A stretch of DNA of 64,000 bases from Zoogloea sp041914405. GTDB taxonomy: Bacteria > Pseudomonadota > Gammaproteobacteria > Burkholderiales > Rhodocyclaceae. The DNA lies in the NCBI RefSeq assembly GCF_041914405.1, contig NZ_JAYSDK010000003.1, forward strand, positions 162,527 to 226,526. Direction: 5' to 3'. The position numbers and the translations under genes were made by a program. Below the pieces are notes generated by a model. That model did no database searches. It saw nothing but the letters and a program-made list of their open reading frames with translations, and was not told where the DNA came from. Shown here piece by piece: positions 43,783-52,188 of this stretch. Positions within the stretch are counted from its first letter, which is position 1. Each line of letters opens with the position of its first letter.

Positions 43783-45237
43783 TTAGCGTCGGTCCTTGAC
43801 CATGTCCCTCAGCCTTCGTGTTGCGGGTTGAAGGGGGGTACGGGCCGCGGTCCAGCCGCTTTGCTTGCGCGGCGTCAGCGCCCGGAAGCGGGTGGCCAGC
43901 CAGCTGAAGGCCCGGTAGGTGGCGGGACGGGCGTAGAGGCGGGCCCACATCCGCCAGACGAAGCTGATCTTCGGATCGTAGGCGGCGCCCTGGCCGACCA
44001 TCGCCGGGTTGGCGTGGGGGGCGCTATTGGCTTCACCACGCAGGCGGATCAGCAGCTCGGGGATCGGGATCTTCACCGGGCAGACTTCGCCGCAGGCGCC
44101 ACACAGGCTGGAGGCGGTGGCCAGCAGGTGGGTCTGTTCGAGGCCCATCAGGTGCGGCGAAATGATCTTGCCGATCGGGCCGGGGTAGGTGGTGCCGTAG
44201 GCGTGGCCGCCGATTCGGGTGTAAACCGGGCAGTGGTTCATGCAGGCACCGCAGCGGATGCACTGCAGGGTCTTGCGCAGCTGCTCGTCGGCGTAGGCCT
44301 GGCTGCGGCCGTTGTCGAGGAGCACCAGATGCACTTCCTCGGGGCCGTCCTTGTCGCCGGCCTTGCGCGGGCCGGAGATCATGTTGAAGTAGGTGGACAC
44401 TGCCTGGCCGGTGGCCGAGCGGGTGAGGATGGAGTACAGCGGGGCGACGTGTTCCAGCTTCTCGACGATTTTCTCGATGCCAGTGATGGCGATGTGCACC
44501 TTGGGCACCGTGGTGCACATGCGACCGTTGCCTTCGTTTTCGACGAGGCACAGGGTGCCGGTTTCGGCCACCGCGAAATTCACGCCGGAGAGACCGATGT
44601 CGGCGCTCTCGAACTTGTCGCGCAGCACGTTGCGGCCGATCCGGATCAGCGCGTCCACGTTGTCTGTGTAATCGACGCCAGGAATCTTCTCGGCGAACAG
44701 CTTGGCGATCTGCTGCTTGGTCTGGTGGATCGCCGGCATGATGATGTGGGACGGCTTTTCGCCGGCGAGCTGGACGATGTACTCGCCCATGTCCGACTCC
44801 AGCGCGCCGACGCCGGCGGCCTCCATCGCGTGGTTGAACTCGATCTCCTCGCTGACCATCGACTTGCCCTTGACGATCAGCTTGGCCTGATGCTGACGCG
44901 CGATGTCGAGCATGATGGCGTTGGCTTCGTCGGGCGTCTCGGCCCAATGCACCTTGACGCCGTTGCGGGTCAGGTTGGCTTCGAGCTGTTCGAGCAGGTC
45001 GGGCAGCTTGGACAGGCTGTACTGGCGGATGCCTTCCGACAGGGCGCGCAGGGAGTCGAGCTCGTCCTGGTCCGGGAACTGGGCGGCCCGCTTGGCCATC
45101 AGGAAGTCCATCGCGCCGCGGAAGCTCTGGCGCAGGTGCGCATCGTTCACCGCGTCGTGCATGCGCGCGCGCAGGGCTTGGGCGGAGACGAAGGCGATCG
45201 GCTGGCCGGCGGATTGCTGCTGGGGCTGGGTGCTCAC
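43783..45237 (-). CDS. lutB: L-lactate oxidation iron-sulfur protein LutB/LldF
   Basis: A 484-aa subunit of the LutABC (LldEFG) L-lactate dehydrogenase complex. An LUD domain (KGKSMVSEEIEFNHAMEAAG, GLSGVNFAVAETGTLCLVENEGNGRM) is followed by two 4Fe-4S clusters (CIRCGACMNHCPVY, CGACGEVCPVKIPIPELL) and a C-terminal basic region. GTG start at 45237 overlapping the lutC stop in GTGA. The order here is A-C-B, whereas many genomes have A-B-C. Confidence 0.95.
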   Translation of the reverse strand: MSTQPQQQSAGQPIAFVSAQALRARMHDAVNDAHLRQSFRGAMDFLMAKRAAQFPDQDELDSLRALSEGIRQYSLSKLPDLLEQLEANLTRNGVKVHWAETPDEANAIMLDIARQHQAKLIVKGKSMVSEEIEFNHAMEAAGVGALESDMGEYIVQLAGEKPSHIIMPAIHQTKQQIAKLFAEKIPGVDYTDNVDALIRIGRNVLRDKFESADIGLSGVNFAVAETGTLCLVENEGNGRMCTTVPKVHIAITGIEKIVEKLEHVAPLYSILTRSATGQAVSTYFNMISGPRKAGDKDGPEEVHLVLLDNGRSQAYADEQLRKTLQCIRCGACMNHCPVYTRIGGHAYGTTYPGPIGKIISPHLMGLEQTHLLATASSLCGACGEVCPVKIPIPELLIRLRGEANSAPHANPAMVGQGAAYDPKISFVWRMWARLYARPATYRAFSWLATRFRALTPRKQSGWTAARTPLQPATRRLRDMVKDRR

Positions 45238-45908
45238 TGGGCGTCTCCTTCGGCGTTGATGACGATCACGACGAGTTCCTTCGGGCCGTGGGCGCCGTAG
45301 GCGAGGGTCTGCTGGATGTCGGCGGTCTTCGACGGGCCGGAGATCAGCAGCGCGTTGGTGGGCAGGCCGGCGGCCCAGTTCTCGGTGCGCAACACGTCGA
45401 AAAAGGTGGGCTGGATGGTGGCGGCGTCGAGCAGCGCGAAGTGGATCGGCGGCACCAGCGACAGGGTGCGCGGCTCCGCTTCGGAGGACCACAGCATCAG
45501 CGTGCCGGTTTCGGCGATGGCGCCGTGGGTTTGCGTGAAGCCGGCGTCGACGCGGTGGAACAGGTCGGCCTTGAGTTCTTCGACCTGGCCGACCCAGGGG
45601 CGCAGCGTGGTGGCCGGGAAGGCGGCCTGGTCAAGGCGCCGGCCGGCCGGTGTGTCGGCGCCGTAGAGCATCGTGGCAACCTGCTTGTCGGCACACAGGC
45701 GGGCCAGCAGGGCGGGCCAGTCGGCTTCGCTGCTGATGTGGACTTCCGCGTGGAAGCTTTCGATGCCGGTGCGGAAGCGGGCCAGGCGTTCGGCTTTGCT
45801 TTCGCCGCGGACTCGCGGCGTGTAATGGGCGTCCAGGTCGGGCATGGCATTCGGCTGGGCCGGCTGGGCGGCGCGCAGCTTGGCGAGGATGCGGTCGCGG
45901 GCGCTCAT
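45234..45908 (-). CDS. lutC: Lactate utilisation protein LutC/LldG
   Basis: A 224-aa LUD-domain subunit of the L-lactate oxidation complex. RILAKLRAAQ at the N-terminus, then ETGTLMLWSSEAEPRTLSLVPPIHFALL and LISGPSKTADIQQTLAYGAHGPKELVVIVI, which is the family hallmark. Its ATG overlaps the lutA stop codon (ATGA), and its own stop overlaps the lutB GTG, so the three are translationally coupled. Confidence 0.95.
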   Translation of the reverse strand: MSARDRILAKLRAAQPAQPNAMPDLDAHYTPRVRGESKAERLARFRTGIESFHAEVHISSEADWPALLARLCADKQVATMLYGADTPAGRRLDQAAFPATTLRPWVGQVEELKADLFHRVDAGFTQTHGAIAETGTLMLWSSEAEPRTLSLVPPIHFALLDAATIQPTFFDVLRTENWAAGLPTNALLISGPSKTADIQQTLAYGAHGPKELVVIVINAEGDAQ

Positions 45909-46738
45909 TGCTGGTCCCCTGCAGGTTTGCCGCCCGTGCGGCGGAGCAGGAAGGTGGCCAGGTGTTCGCCGGGAAGGGAAGGCTTGGCACGGCCGGCGTC
46001 GAGGTCTTCCTTGGCGGCGCGCTTCGTGATGTTGAGCATGCAGCCGCAGTCGGCGGTGACCAGCTGGCTGGCGCCGGTGGCCTTGAGGGCCGCGACCTTG
46101 TCGGTGACCATCGCGGTGGAAATGTCCGGGTGCTTCAGCGAGAAGGTGCCACCGAAGCCGCAGCATTCGGATTCATGGTCGTGGTGGGCAAGGGTCACGT
46201 TGCCGAGGCGGGCCAGCAGTTCGCGGCCGACCAGGTGGGTGCCCATCTCGCGGCGGGCGGAGCAGGAGGTGTGCAGCGTGACGGTGGTGGCTGGGCCTTC
46301 GTCCTTGCGGCTGAAGCCGACCACGTGGAGCAGGAATTCGGCGAATTCGTAGGTGCGTGCGGCAATCGCGGCGGCGCGGGCCTTGAGGGCGGTGTCGTCG
46401 CCGATGACCTTTTCCCAGTGCCAGCGGATCATGCCGCCGCAGGAGCCTGACGGGACGACGATGGGGTAGTCGCCGGGGAACAGATCGAGCTGGGAGGCGA
46501 TGACCTGGCGGGCCTCTTCCGGAAAGCCGCTGGTGAAGGCCGGCTGGCCGCAGCAGGTCTGGTTGTCCGGGAAGATCACGCGGATGCCTTCCCGTTCGAG
46601 GAGGGTGATGGCGTCCATGCCGGCCTCGGGGACGAACATGTCCACCAGGCAGGTTCCATAAAAGTAGACCGCCTCGGGGCGGGACGGATAGCTGCGCGCC
46701 TGATGTCCGGCATGCGTACTGACCACGGGGTTGCTCAC
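45905..46738 (-). CDS. lutA: L-lactate oxidation Fe-S subunit LutA/LldE
   Basis: A 277-aa subunit with two CCG (cysteine-rich) domains. VYFYGTCLVDMF, NQTCCGQPAFTSGF, SECCGFGGTFSLKHPDIS and TADCGCMLNI carry the conserved cysteines that bind an iron-sulfur cluster and transfer electrons. GTG start at 46738 with GGAGGAGA upstream; the frame is open to 46840 but lacks a good start there. It is the first gene of the lactate operon, reading away from lldR with 280 bp between. Two LldR-type operator palindromes lie in that gap. Confidence 0.94.
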   Translation of the reverse strand: MSNPVVSTHAGHQARSYPSRPEAVYFYGTCLVDMFVPEAGMDAITLLEREGIRVIFPDNQTCCGQPAFTSGFPEEARQVIASQLDLFPGDYPIVVPSGSCGGMIRWHWEKVIGDDTALKARAAAIAARTYEFAEFLLHVVGFSRKDEGPATTVTLHTSCSARREMGTHLVGRELLARLGNVTLAHHDHESECCGFGGTFSLKHPDISTAMVTDKVAALKATGASQLVTADCGCMLNITKRAAKEDLDAGRAKPSLPGEHLATFLLRRTGGKPAGDQQ

Positions 46739-46828
46739 GTCTCCTCCAGTCTTTGTCTCGCCTGAAAGTGCGAAAACGGTGTTCCGCGCCACGGCGTTAT
46801 GGGTGTTCGATCCGGTTGATGGGTAAAA

Positions 46829-46839
46829 TGGTAAGACCA
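46829..46839. promoter_or_regulatory. LldR/PdhR-type operator, site 1
   Basis: TGGTAAGACCA matches the TGGTnnnACCA operator core of the FadR-subfamily regulators LldR and PdhR, with A/T-rich flanks (AAAA on the left, ATTTAT on the right). It lies 91 bp upstream of the lutA start. Confidence 0.75.
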
Positions 46840-46991
46840 ATTTATCACGTTCGCGGGAACTTTACGCATTGGCGAAAAGTGAGTCAATTATCCAAAACCC
46901 TGATACCTCCGATTTTCCAATTTATAGCCTCTGGAGGGGTACTTGTCCGCTGTTGGGGAGTTGTTGGCGCGAATGTGCCGTCGTAATATTG

Positions 46992-47002
46992 TGGTCTGAC
47001 CA
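46992..47002. promoter_or_regulatory. LldR/PdhR-type operator, site 2
   Basis: TGGTCTGACCA, a second perfect TGGTnnnACCA palindrome, lies 17 bp before the lldR start codon and 163 bp from site 1. Two spaced operators around the lldPRD promoter are known for E. coli LldR, where they allow repression by looping. Autoregulation of lldR is likely. Confidence 0.75.
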
Positions 47003-47018
47003 TTTGAGCGAGATCCCA

Positions 47019-47804
47019 ATGAGTAGCAGCGGCAAGCTGGTCGTCCAGCGTCTGTCCGACACCATCGCCCTTGAGCTGGAGCGGCGCATCCTGGAGGGCG
47101 CGCTGAAGCCCGGCGACCGTCTGCAGCCCGAGCGCGAGCTGGCGGCAGAGTTGGGCGTGTCCCGTCCGTCCCTGCGGGAGGCCCTGCAGAAGCTGGTTTC
47201 CAAGGGCTTGCTGCACAGCCGTCAGGGTGGTGGCACCTACGTGACGGACCGGCTGGATGCCGGCTTCACCGATCCCTGGCAGGAGATGCTCGGGCGCCAC
47301 CCGAATGTGCAGGAGGATCTGTTGGAGTTCCGCGGCATGCTGGAGTCGGAGGCCGCGCTGCTGGCGGCCCGGCGGGCGACGGACGCGGATCTGCAGCGCA
47401 TCGGCGAGGCGTACGACCGGGTCGAGGCTCTGTTCGCCCAGGGGCCGTCGGCGGAAGTCTTCGAGGAACAGGTGAAGGCCGATCTGGCCTTCCATCAGGC
47501 CATTGCCGAGGCGGCCCACAACGTGATGTTCGGGCACCTGACCGCCAGCCTGTTTCGCGTTACCCATGACCATATCGACCGCAATCTGCGCCACTTGCGT
47601 CGGCTTGAAGGCGACTGGCAGGAGTTGCGCGCCCAGCATGCGGCGATCTGGGATGCGGTGCGTACCCGCAATGCCCAGGCTGCCCAGGATGCAGTACACA
47701 GGCATATGGATTTCGTGCAGGAAAGCATGCGTGCCCGTGCGCAGCACGAGGCGCGCGAGTCCCGCGCTCAGGTGGCCCGCAAGCTGGTCAAGGCTGCGGA
47801 GTAG
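47019..47804 (+). CDS. lldR: LldR-type GntR/FadR-family regulator of lactate utilisation
   Basis: A 261-aa repressor/activator. The N-terminal winged helix (DTIALELERRILEGALKPGDRLQPERELAAELGVSRPSLREALQKLVSKGLLHSRQGGGTYV) is of the FadR subfamily. The C-terminal FCD effector domain has the metal-binding pattern DLAFHQAIAEAAHN and HRHMDFV. Its divergent position from lutA and the two TGGTnnnACCA operators support lactate as effector. ATG 47019 gives the standard N-terminus; the frame is open from 46869. Confidence 0.93.
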   Translation: MSSSGKLVVQRLSDTIALELERRILEGALKPGDRLQPERELAAELGVSRPSLREALQKLVSKGLLHSRQGGGTYVTDRLDAGFTDPWQEMLGRHPNVQEDLLEFRGMLESEAALLAARRATDADLQRIGEAYDRVEALFAQGPSAEVFEEQVKADLAFHQAIAEAAHNVMFGHLTASLFRVTHDHIDRNLRHLRRLEGDWQELRAQHAAIWDAVRTRNAQAAQDAVHRHMDFVQESMRARAQHEARESRAQVARKLVKAAE

Positions 47805-47858
47805 GCCGGGCGCCGGCCCCTGCCGGCGATGTCCCGCACGTACTGGAAAATCAGCCCG

Positions 47859-49202
47859 ATGAATTCCCTCGAGGACTTGCGCGCCGGTCGGCTAGCCGGC
47901 GCACGCCAGCTCAAGCTGGCATGTGGCCTGACCGAGTTTCCGCCGGAGATCTTCGATCTGGCCGACACGCTGGAGGTGCTCGACCTTTCGGGCAACCGGC
48001 TGACATCCTTGCCACCCGATCTGTCGCGCCTGCGCCATCTGCGCATCCTGTTCGGTTCGGGCAATCCCTTCACCGTGCTGCCGGAAGTGCTCGGGGAGTG
48101 CCCACGCCTGGAGATGGTCGGCTTCAAGTCCTGTCGCCTGGATACGGTGCCGGCCGCTGCGTTGCCACCCCGCCTGCGCTGGCTGATCCTGACCGATAAC
48201 GAGCTCGATGAGCTGCCGGCCTCCATTGGCCGCTGCACCAGCCTGCAGAAACTGATGCTGGCCGGTAACCGGCTGCGTGCGCTGCCTGACGAAATGGCGG
48301 CCTGCGCCGGCCTGGAGTTGCTGCGCGTCTCCGCCAACCGACTGGCAGCCCTGCCGGCGTGGCTGTTTGCGCTGCCGCGCCTGTCATGGCTGGCCTATGC
48401 GGGTAATCCGTTCTGCGCGTCGGTCGAGCAGCGGCGTCTGGGAGGCGAGGCGGCGATCCGTATTTCGCGTGCCGAGCTGGTGTTGGGGGAACGGCTTGGC
48501 GAAGGGGCTTCCGGGCTCATCCGTCGGGCCGAGTGGAACGGGGCTGGCAGAGGACGCCCGGTGGCGGTCAAGCTGTTCAAGGGGGCCGTGACCAGTGACG
48601 GCTTGCCGCAGCACGAGATGGCGGCCTGTCTCGAGGCCGGGGTTCATCCGGGCCTGATTCCTTTGCTCGGGCGCCTGGAGGCCGAGGAGGAGGCCGCCGA
48701 CGGGCTGGTGATGGCGCTGATCGATCGGGCCTTCGAGAGCCTGGCCGGCCCGCCGAGTCTGGCGTCCTGCACCCGCGATATCTATCCGGATGGCGCGGCC
48801 CTCACTGTCGATGCCGCCCTGGGCATCGCGGTGGGGATTGCCTCGGCCGCGGCCCATCTGCACCGGCGCGGCATTCTTCATGGCGACCTGTACGCCCACA
48901 ACATCCTGCATGCCGGCGAAGGGCGGGTGCTGCTGGGGGATTTCGGGGCGGCATCCTTCTTCGCTCCGGACGATGCACAGTTGGCGCCGGCCCTCCAGCG
49001 CATCGAGCTGCGGGCTTTTGCCTGCCTGCTGGAAGAACTGATCGCCTGCTGTGCCCGGGATGAACAGTTGGGGCCGCAGTTGCAGGCGCTGGCCCGCTTG
49101 CAGCTGCGCTGCGCGGACCCCTTGCCCGAGTGCCGTCCGCTGTTTGCGGAGGTGGAGGCCGAGCTGGCGCGCATCGTATCCCTGCCGGTTCGCGTCAGCT
49201 GA
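47859..49202 (+). CDS. Leucine-rich repeat protein kinase
   Basis: 447 aa. Residues ~10-205 are about seven leucine-rich repeats of 23 residues (LEVLDLSGNRLTSLPPDLSRL and similar). Residues ~215-440 are a eukaryote-like Ser/Thr kinase. The Gly-rich loop is LGEGASGLI, the ATP Lys is in VAVKLFKG, the catalytic loop is HGDLYAHNIL (Arg of HRD replaced by Gly) and the metal loop is LGDFGAAS. Catalytic Asp, Asn and DFG are all present, so it may be active. No membrane segment or secretion signal is visible. Similar LRR-kinases occur in other Proteobacteria with unknown targets. An earlier ATG at 47829 is possible; neither start has a good ribosome binding site. Confidence 0.88.
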   Translation: MNSLEDLRAGRLAGARQLKLACGLTEFPPEIFDLADTLEVLDLSGNRLTSLPPDLSRLRHLRILFGSGNPFTVLPEVLGECPRLEMVGFKSCRLDTVPAAALPPRLRWLILTDNELDELPASIGRCTSLQKLMLAGNRLRALPDEMAACAGLELLRVSANRLAALPAWLFALPRLSWLAYAGNPFCASVEQRRLGGEAAIRISRAELVLGERLGEGASGLIRRAEWNGAGRGRPVAVKLFKGAVTSDGLPQHEMAACLEAGVHPGLIPLLGRLEAEEEAADGLVMALIDRAFESLAGPPSLASCTRDIYPDGAALTVDAALGIAVGIASAAAHLHRRGILHGDLYAHNILHAGEGRVLLGDFGAASFFAPDDAQLAPALQRIELRAFACLLEELIACCARDEQLGPQLQALARLQLRCADPLPECRPLFAEVEAELARIVSLPVRVS

Positions 49203-49352
49203 GCAATCTGGCGCGGTCAGGCGCGGCGGTGTGCGCTCCACCACGCGGGGCAATGCGTCGCGGTTGCCATGTGGGTGTTGGCGGATTACGCTGAGAATCA
49301 GGATAGACGGGCGTGTCCGGCTCCAGCCGTGGTGGCGGAAAGGATGTGTGCT

Positions 49353-49913
49353 GTGAAGGTGATGGTGTCCTTGCTGTTGGCCGGACTGTTGGCTGGTTGC
49401 GGCGGCATGCTGCCTACTGCCCAGCAGGAAGTCGGCAGGCGTTGGCGCGATTTCGACGACATCAAGAGTACCTTCGACCAGATCGTGCCTTACCAGACCG
49501 ATCTGGAAACGGTGCGCAAGCTGGGCTTCGATCCCTACACGACGCCCAACATGCAGATCCTCAACCACTCGCAGGTGGTGCGCGCAGTGCTGCCTTCGCC
49601 ATTGCAGGATCCCGCGACGGTTCCGAAGGGCATCCAGGAGTGCATGAAAGTACTGGATGGCTGCGTTGGCTATTTCATGGAACCGAGCAATGTGGACCGC
49701 AAGCGGGTCGGCAACTTCATGCTCGATTTTCTCAATTTCAAGCGCAGCACCCTGGTGACCGGCTGGCGCTTTGGCGCGCTGATCGTCGTCATCGATGGCA
49801 GGGTCGTCTATAAACAATGGAGCGGCCAGCCACGCATTGAGGAAAACGAGGTCCGCCACAATCCTTTGGGGCCGTTGCAGGGCGTAGGCGAGGCGTTGCG
49901 TCCGACACCGTAG
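49353..49913 (+). CDS. Hypothetical lipoprotein
   Basis: 186 aa from GTG 49353, which has GGAAAGG nine bases upstream. MKVMVSLLLAGLLAGCGG is a lipoprotein signal peptide with lipobox LLAGC (Cys16). The mature domain begins with a helix-forming stretch (TAQQEVGRRWRDFDDIKSTFDQI). It continues with LETVRKLGFDPYTTPNMQILNHSQVV and ends with LIVVIDGRVVYKQWSGQPRIEENEVRHNPLGPLQG, a pattern seen in unassigned proteobacterial lipoproteins. Function unknown. It may follow the LRR-kinase on one transcript; the 150-bp gap shows no terminator. Confidence 0.83.
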   Translation: MKVMVSLLLAGLLAGCGGMLPTAQQEVGRRWRDFDDIKSTFDQIVPYQTDLETVRKLGFDPYTTPNMQILNHSQVVRAVLPSPLQDPATVPKGIQECMKVLDGCVGYFMEPSNVDRKRVGNFMLDFLNFKRSTLVTGWRFGALIVVIDGRVVYKQWSGQPRIEENEVRHNPLGPLQGVGEALRPTP

Positions 49914-50034
49914 TGGCGCCTGAACATCGATCGCGTGGCGTGTTTTTGGGCCTCATGTTTTCGTGTGGCCTGCCGTAAAATGAAAAAAGCGCGCCACTTG
50001 GAAGTCCGGGTGGTGGAATCATCAGGAGTACATC

Positions 50035-50256
50035 ATGAGCGTTAGTTCGGTCAGCGGCGCTTCCAGCGCTGCCTTCACCCAGGCCCTCCAGCAGCAGGCG
50101 GAAGCCAGCAAAGTCCAGCAACAGCAGGCGCCGGAGGATGTGCGCAAGAAAGAGGAGCAGCAGGCTCAGGCTGCGCAGGCCGCCCAGACCGCGCCGGAGC
50201 CCACCTCCAACCTGAACGGGCAGGTCGTCGGGCAGGTCATCAATACCTTCGCCTGA
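50035..50256 (+). CDS. Small Gln/Ala-rich hypothetical protein
   Basis: 73 aa. The ATG has ATCAGGAGTAC upstream, a good ribosome binding site. Composition is low in complexity and rich in Gln, Ala and Ser (QQQAEASKVQQQQAPEDVRKKEEQQAQAAQAAQ), with a hydrophobic C-terminal end (NGQVVGQVINTFA). It is probably partly disordered or a single helix. No cysteines, no signal peptide. No recognised family. Confidence 0.7.
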   Translation: MSVSSVSGASSAAFTQALQQQAEASKVQQQQAPEDVRKKEEQQAQAAQAAQTAPEPTSNLNGQVVGQVINTFA

Positions 50257-50400
50257 TCTGCCGGCGGCGCCCCTTTGCGGGCGGCCGGAATTCGCTGGGC
50301 AGGCCGTTGAGGCGCTGCCGCGGCAAGCGACAACGCCTGTTATCGGGAGATGACGGGCGTTGCTGTTTCCGGGGCTGGGGTGAGGGGCGTTGCGGCTTCT

Positions 50401-50428
50401 CTCGCCGGCTTTGAGGCGAGTTCGTTTT
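50401..50428 (+). terminator. Possible terminator between convergent genes
   Basis: A CTCGCC / GGCGAG stem with an eight-base loop is followed by TTCGTTTTT. It lies between the small Gln-rich gene and the convergent VirK/YbjX gene. The stem is short, so confidence is low. Confidence 0.35.
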
Positions 50429-50435
50429 TCTGGAG

Positions 50436-51383
50436 TCAGGCTGCGAGGAGGGGCGCGTCCTCGTGCCGCGCTTCTGCTGGCCGGGAGAGTGCCTCCAGAC
50501 GCTGCAGCACCTCAGTCCGCATCTGCTCACGGGCTTGCCGCTTTTGCTGAGTGCGCTTGCGGTGGCGGCGGTCGATGCTCTCCAGGGGCTTTTCCTCCAG
50601 GGGCAGGTGGATCGCTGCCCGGCCGTCCTCGGTGCGTACCCGTGCATGGAAAGGTTCGAAGGCCTGGCGGTAGAGGGCGTCGAGGCGTTCTTCGCCAAGG
50701 CGTGACTGATAGCTTTCGGCGGGGGCCAGCACCTGGATTTCGTCCAGACCGATGAAGGTGTTAAGGGCGATCAGGCTGTCCATCAGGAGGAACAGTGGCG
50801 CCAGTTCGAAATGCGCTTTGCGGAATTGCCTGACCTGTTCGAACTGCCCAATGCACCCCTGGTTGCGGCAGACCAGCGGGTAATGGCGGCCATCGGGCGC
50901 CGCGTGATACAGAAAGCCCAGGGCGTGGCTCCAGGTGCCGTTCAGGAAGAGGGTCAGCTGGAATTCGCCTTCGTTGCGGATCGTGTCGTGGGTCAGCAGC
51001 AGCAGCCGTACTTCTGCATTCATGTCCTCATGCGTGGTGGACCACAGGGAGATGCCGTTCCCGGACAGGGCCTCAAGTGCGGCGGGCGGAAAGCGGTCGA
51101 GCAGGAAGCGATAGTGGTCGTGAATGCGATGAATCACCTCGTCGACGGACCAGCGGCAGGACACGTAGTCCTGGTAATAGTTGGCGTGCAGGCGGGGAGA
51201 TGTGTCGGCGAACAGGCGGATCAGCTTTTCGTTGCGGAAAAGTGATTCCAGGTTGCGTGTCTCACCAGGGAGTCGCCGATATTGCAGATCTTGTCCGATT
51301 CTCCTCAGGCGTCGCCGCAGCTTGTACAGGCGATACGCCGGATTCAGGCTTTTGCGCAGGAAGCGCTCGATCGATTGAGCCAT
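50436..51383 (-). CDS. VirK/YbjX (DUF535) family protein
   Basis: A 315-aa cytoplasmic protein. HANYYQDYVSCRWSVDEVIHRIHDHYRFLLDRFP, DMNAEVRLLLLTHDTIRNEGEFQLTLFLNGTWSHALGFLYH and IALNTFIGLDEIQVLAPAESYQSRLGEERLDALY are DUF535 signatures. VirK in Shigella and YbjX in Salmonella affect surface proteins and resistance to host peptides under PhoPQ control; what this homologue does is unknown. The tail is strongly basic (RRHRKRTQQKRQAREQ). Single gene with an AT-richer upstream region. Confidence 0.87.
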   Translation of the reverse strand: MAQSIERFLRKSLNPAYRLYKLRRRLRRIGQDLQYRRLPGETRNLESLFRNEKLIRLFADTSPRLHANYYQDYVSCRWSVDEVIHRIHDHYRFLLDRFPPAALEALSGNGISLWSTTHEDMNAEVRLLLLTHDTIRNEGEFQLTLFLNGTWSHALGFLYHAAPDGRHYPLVCRNQGCIGQFEQVRQFRKAHFELAPLFLLMDSLIALNTFIGLDEIQVLAPAESYQSRLGEERLDALYRQAFEPFHARVRTEDGRAAIHLPLEEKPLESIDRRHRKRTQQKRQAREQMRTEVLQRLEALSRPAEARHEDAPLLAA

Positions 51384-51735
51384 TGGAGTGGAGCAACGAG
51401 TGTGGTCGATTCACTGAATGCTAGAGACCAAGTCTTAACTTATGCTTTCATCGGTGAGTGTTTGTAAAGATTTAGTAAAATTTAACAAAGTTGTCGGTTC
51501 GGGAGTGATCTTGCCCGGCTTGATGGCAGGGGGGGCTTCAAAGCGTCGACTGGGTTTTGCGCTGCGGGTGGGCGAGCAGAGGAGCGAGCTTCAGCGTTAT
51601 TCGCGTATGTGCCCGGGGCGTCAAGATAGACGGTTTGATTCTATTTTTGGGGGGCTGCGAAACGCCCTGGTGGGTAGGGCGCTGGGCGGCACTCTGTTGG
51701 TGTGCAATAGGCCGCCGTTCGTCGGTGCGCGTTCT
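51384..51735. other. Intergenic region without a supportable gene
   Basis: 352 bp. Bases 51465-51500 are AT-rich (TTTAGTAAAATTTAACAAAG) and probably hold the promoter of the VirK/YbjX gene, which reads leftwards. No clear -35/-10 pair, tRNA or repeat was found. A 170-codon open frame on the plus strand across this area lacks coding character. Confidence 0.6.
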
Positions 51736-51960
51736 TTAGATGCCTTGAGTGTCGCTGCTGGGTGCGGCGAGCCAATGCCGTTGCGCAACACGCCATTGTT
51801 CCGGAGAGAGGAACAACTCGACGACTGTCATTTGACGTGGCTCGGGGCGCTTCCTGCGTTCGTGTCCAGTCGGCGATTCGCCTTCGATCTGTCGACGATC
51901 CTCTCCCGAGCGACGCTCCAGGCCATTCCAGCGCTTTGTGCTTGCATGTATTGAGCCCAT
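51736..51960 (-). CDS. Small basic hypothetical protein with ERRSGEDRR motif
   Basis: 74 aa (MGSIHASTKRWNGLERRSGE...). The ATG at 51960 follows GGGAGGTCTT, an excellent ribosome binding site, which is the main reason to call it. The N-terminal half is Arg-rich with two ERR/DRR clusters (LERRSGEDRRQ, HERRKRPEPRQ), and the C-terminal half is TVVELFLSPEQWRVAQRHWLAAP. Short proteins with RRxxxDRR clusters resemble nucleotide- or c-di-GMP-binding Arg motifs, but no family can be named. An in-frame ATG at 51993 is less likely. Confidence 0.65.
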   Translation of the reverse strand: MGSIHASTKRWNGLERRSGEDRRQIEGESPTGHERRKRPEPRQMTVVELFLSPEQWRVAQRHWLAAPSSDTQGI

Positions 51961-52140
51961 AAGACCTCCCTGTTGTTGGACTTGATTGTCCAAGGTGTGG
52001 GCCGGCGGGGGATGAGAACTATGTCTCGCTCGCGTTCAGGCCGCGGGGGTGTCACGGAGATTTACAGATTCGCGCTGCGGCTGATCTGGTGAAGGCGGCG
52101 CTGGCGGGGATTTCGCGGCGATGAGGATGGCTAAGCCCCA

Positions 52141-52180
52141 AAGCAAAAAGGCCAATCCTTGCGGATTGGCCTTTTTGCTT
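52141..52180. terminator. Bidirectional terminator downstream of tRNA-Met
   Basis: A perfect 18-bp stem (52141-52158 with 52163-52180, inner core GGCCAATCC / GGATTGGCC) and TTGC loop. T or A runs on both sides let it work in either direction. It lies eight bases after the tRNA 3' end on the minus strand. Confidence 0.92.
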
Positions 52181-52188
52181 GAATCTGT

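Noticed and set aside
51442..51954. A 170-codon plus-strand frame in the region before tRNA-Met
   Set aside because: No ribosome binding site, no family resemblance, and it overlaps the better supported minus-strand gene at 51736-51960.
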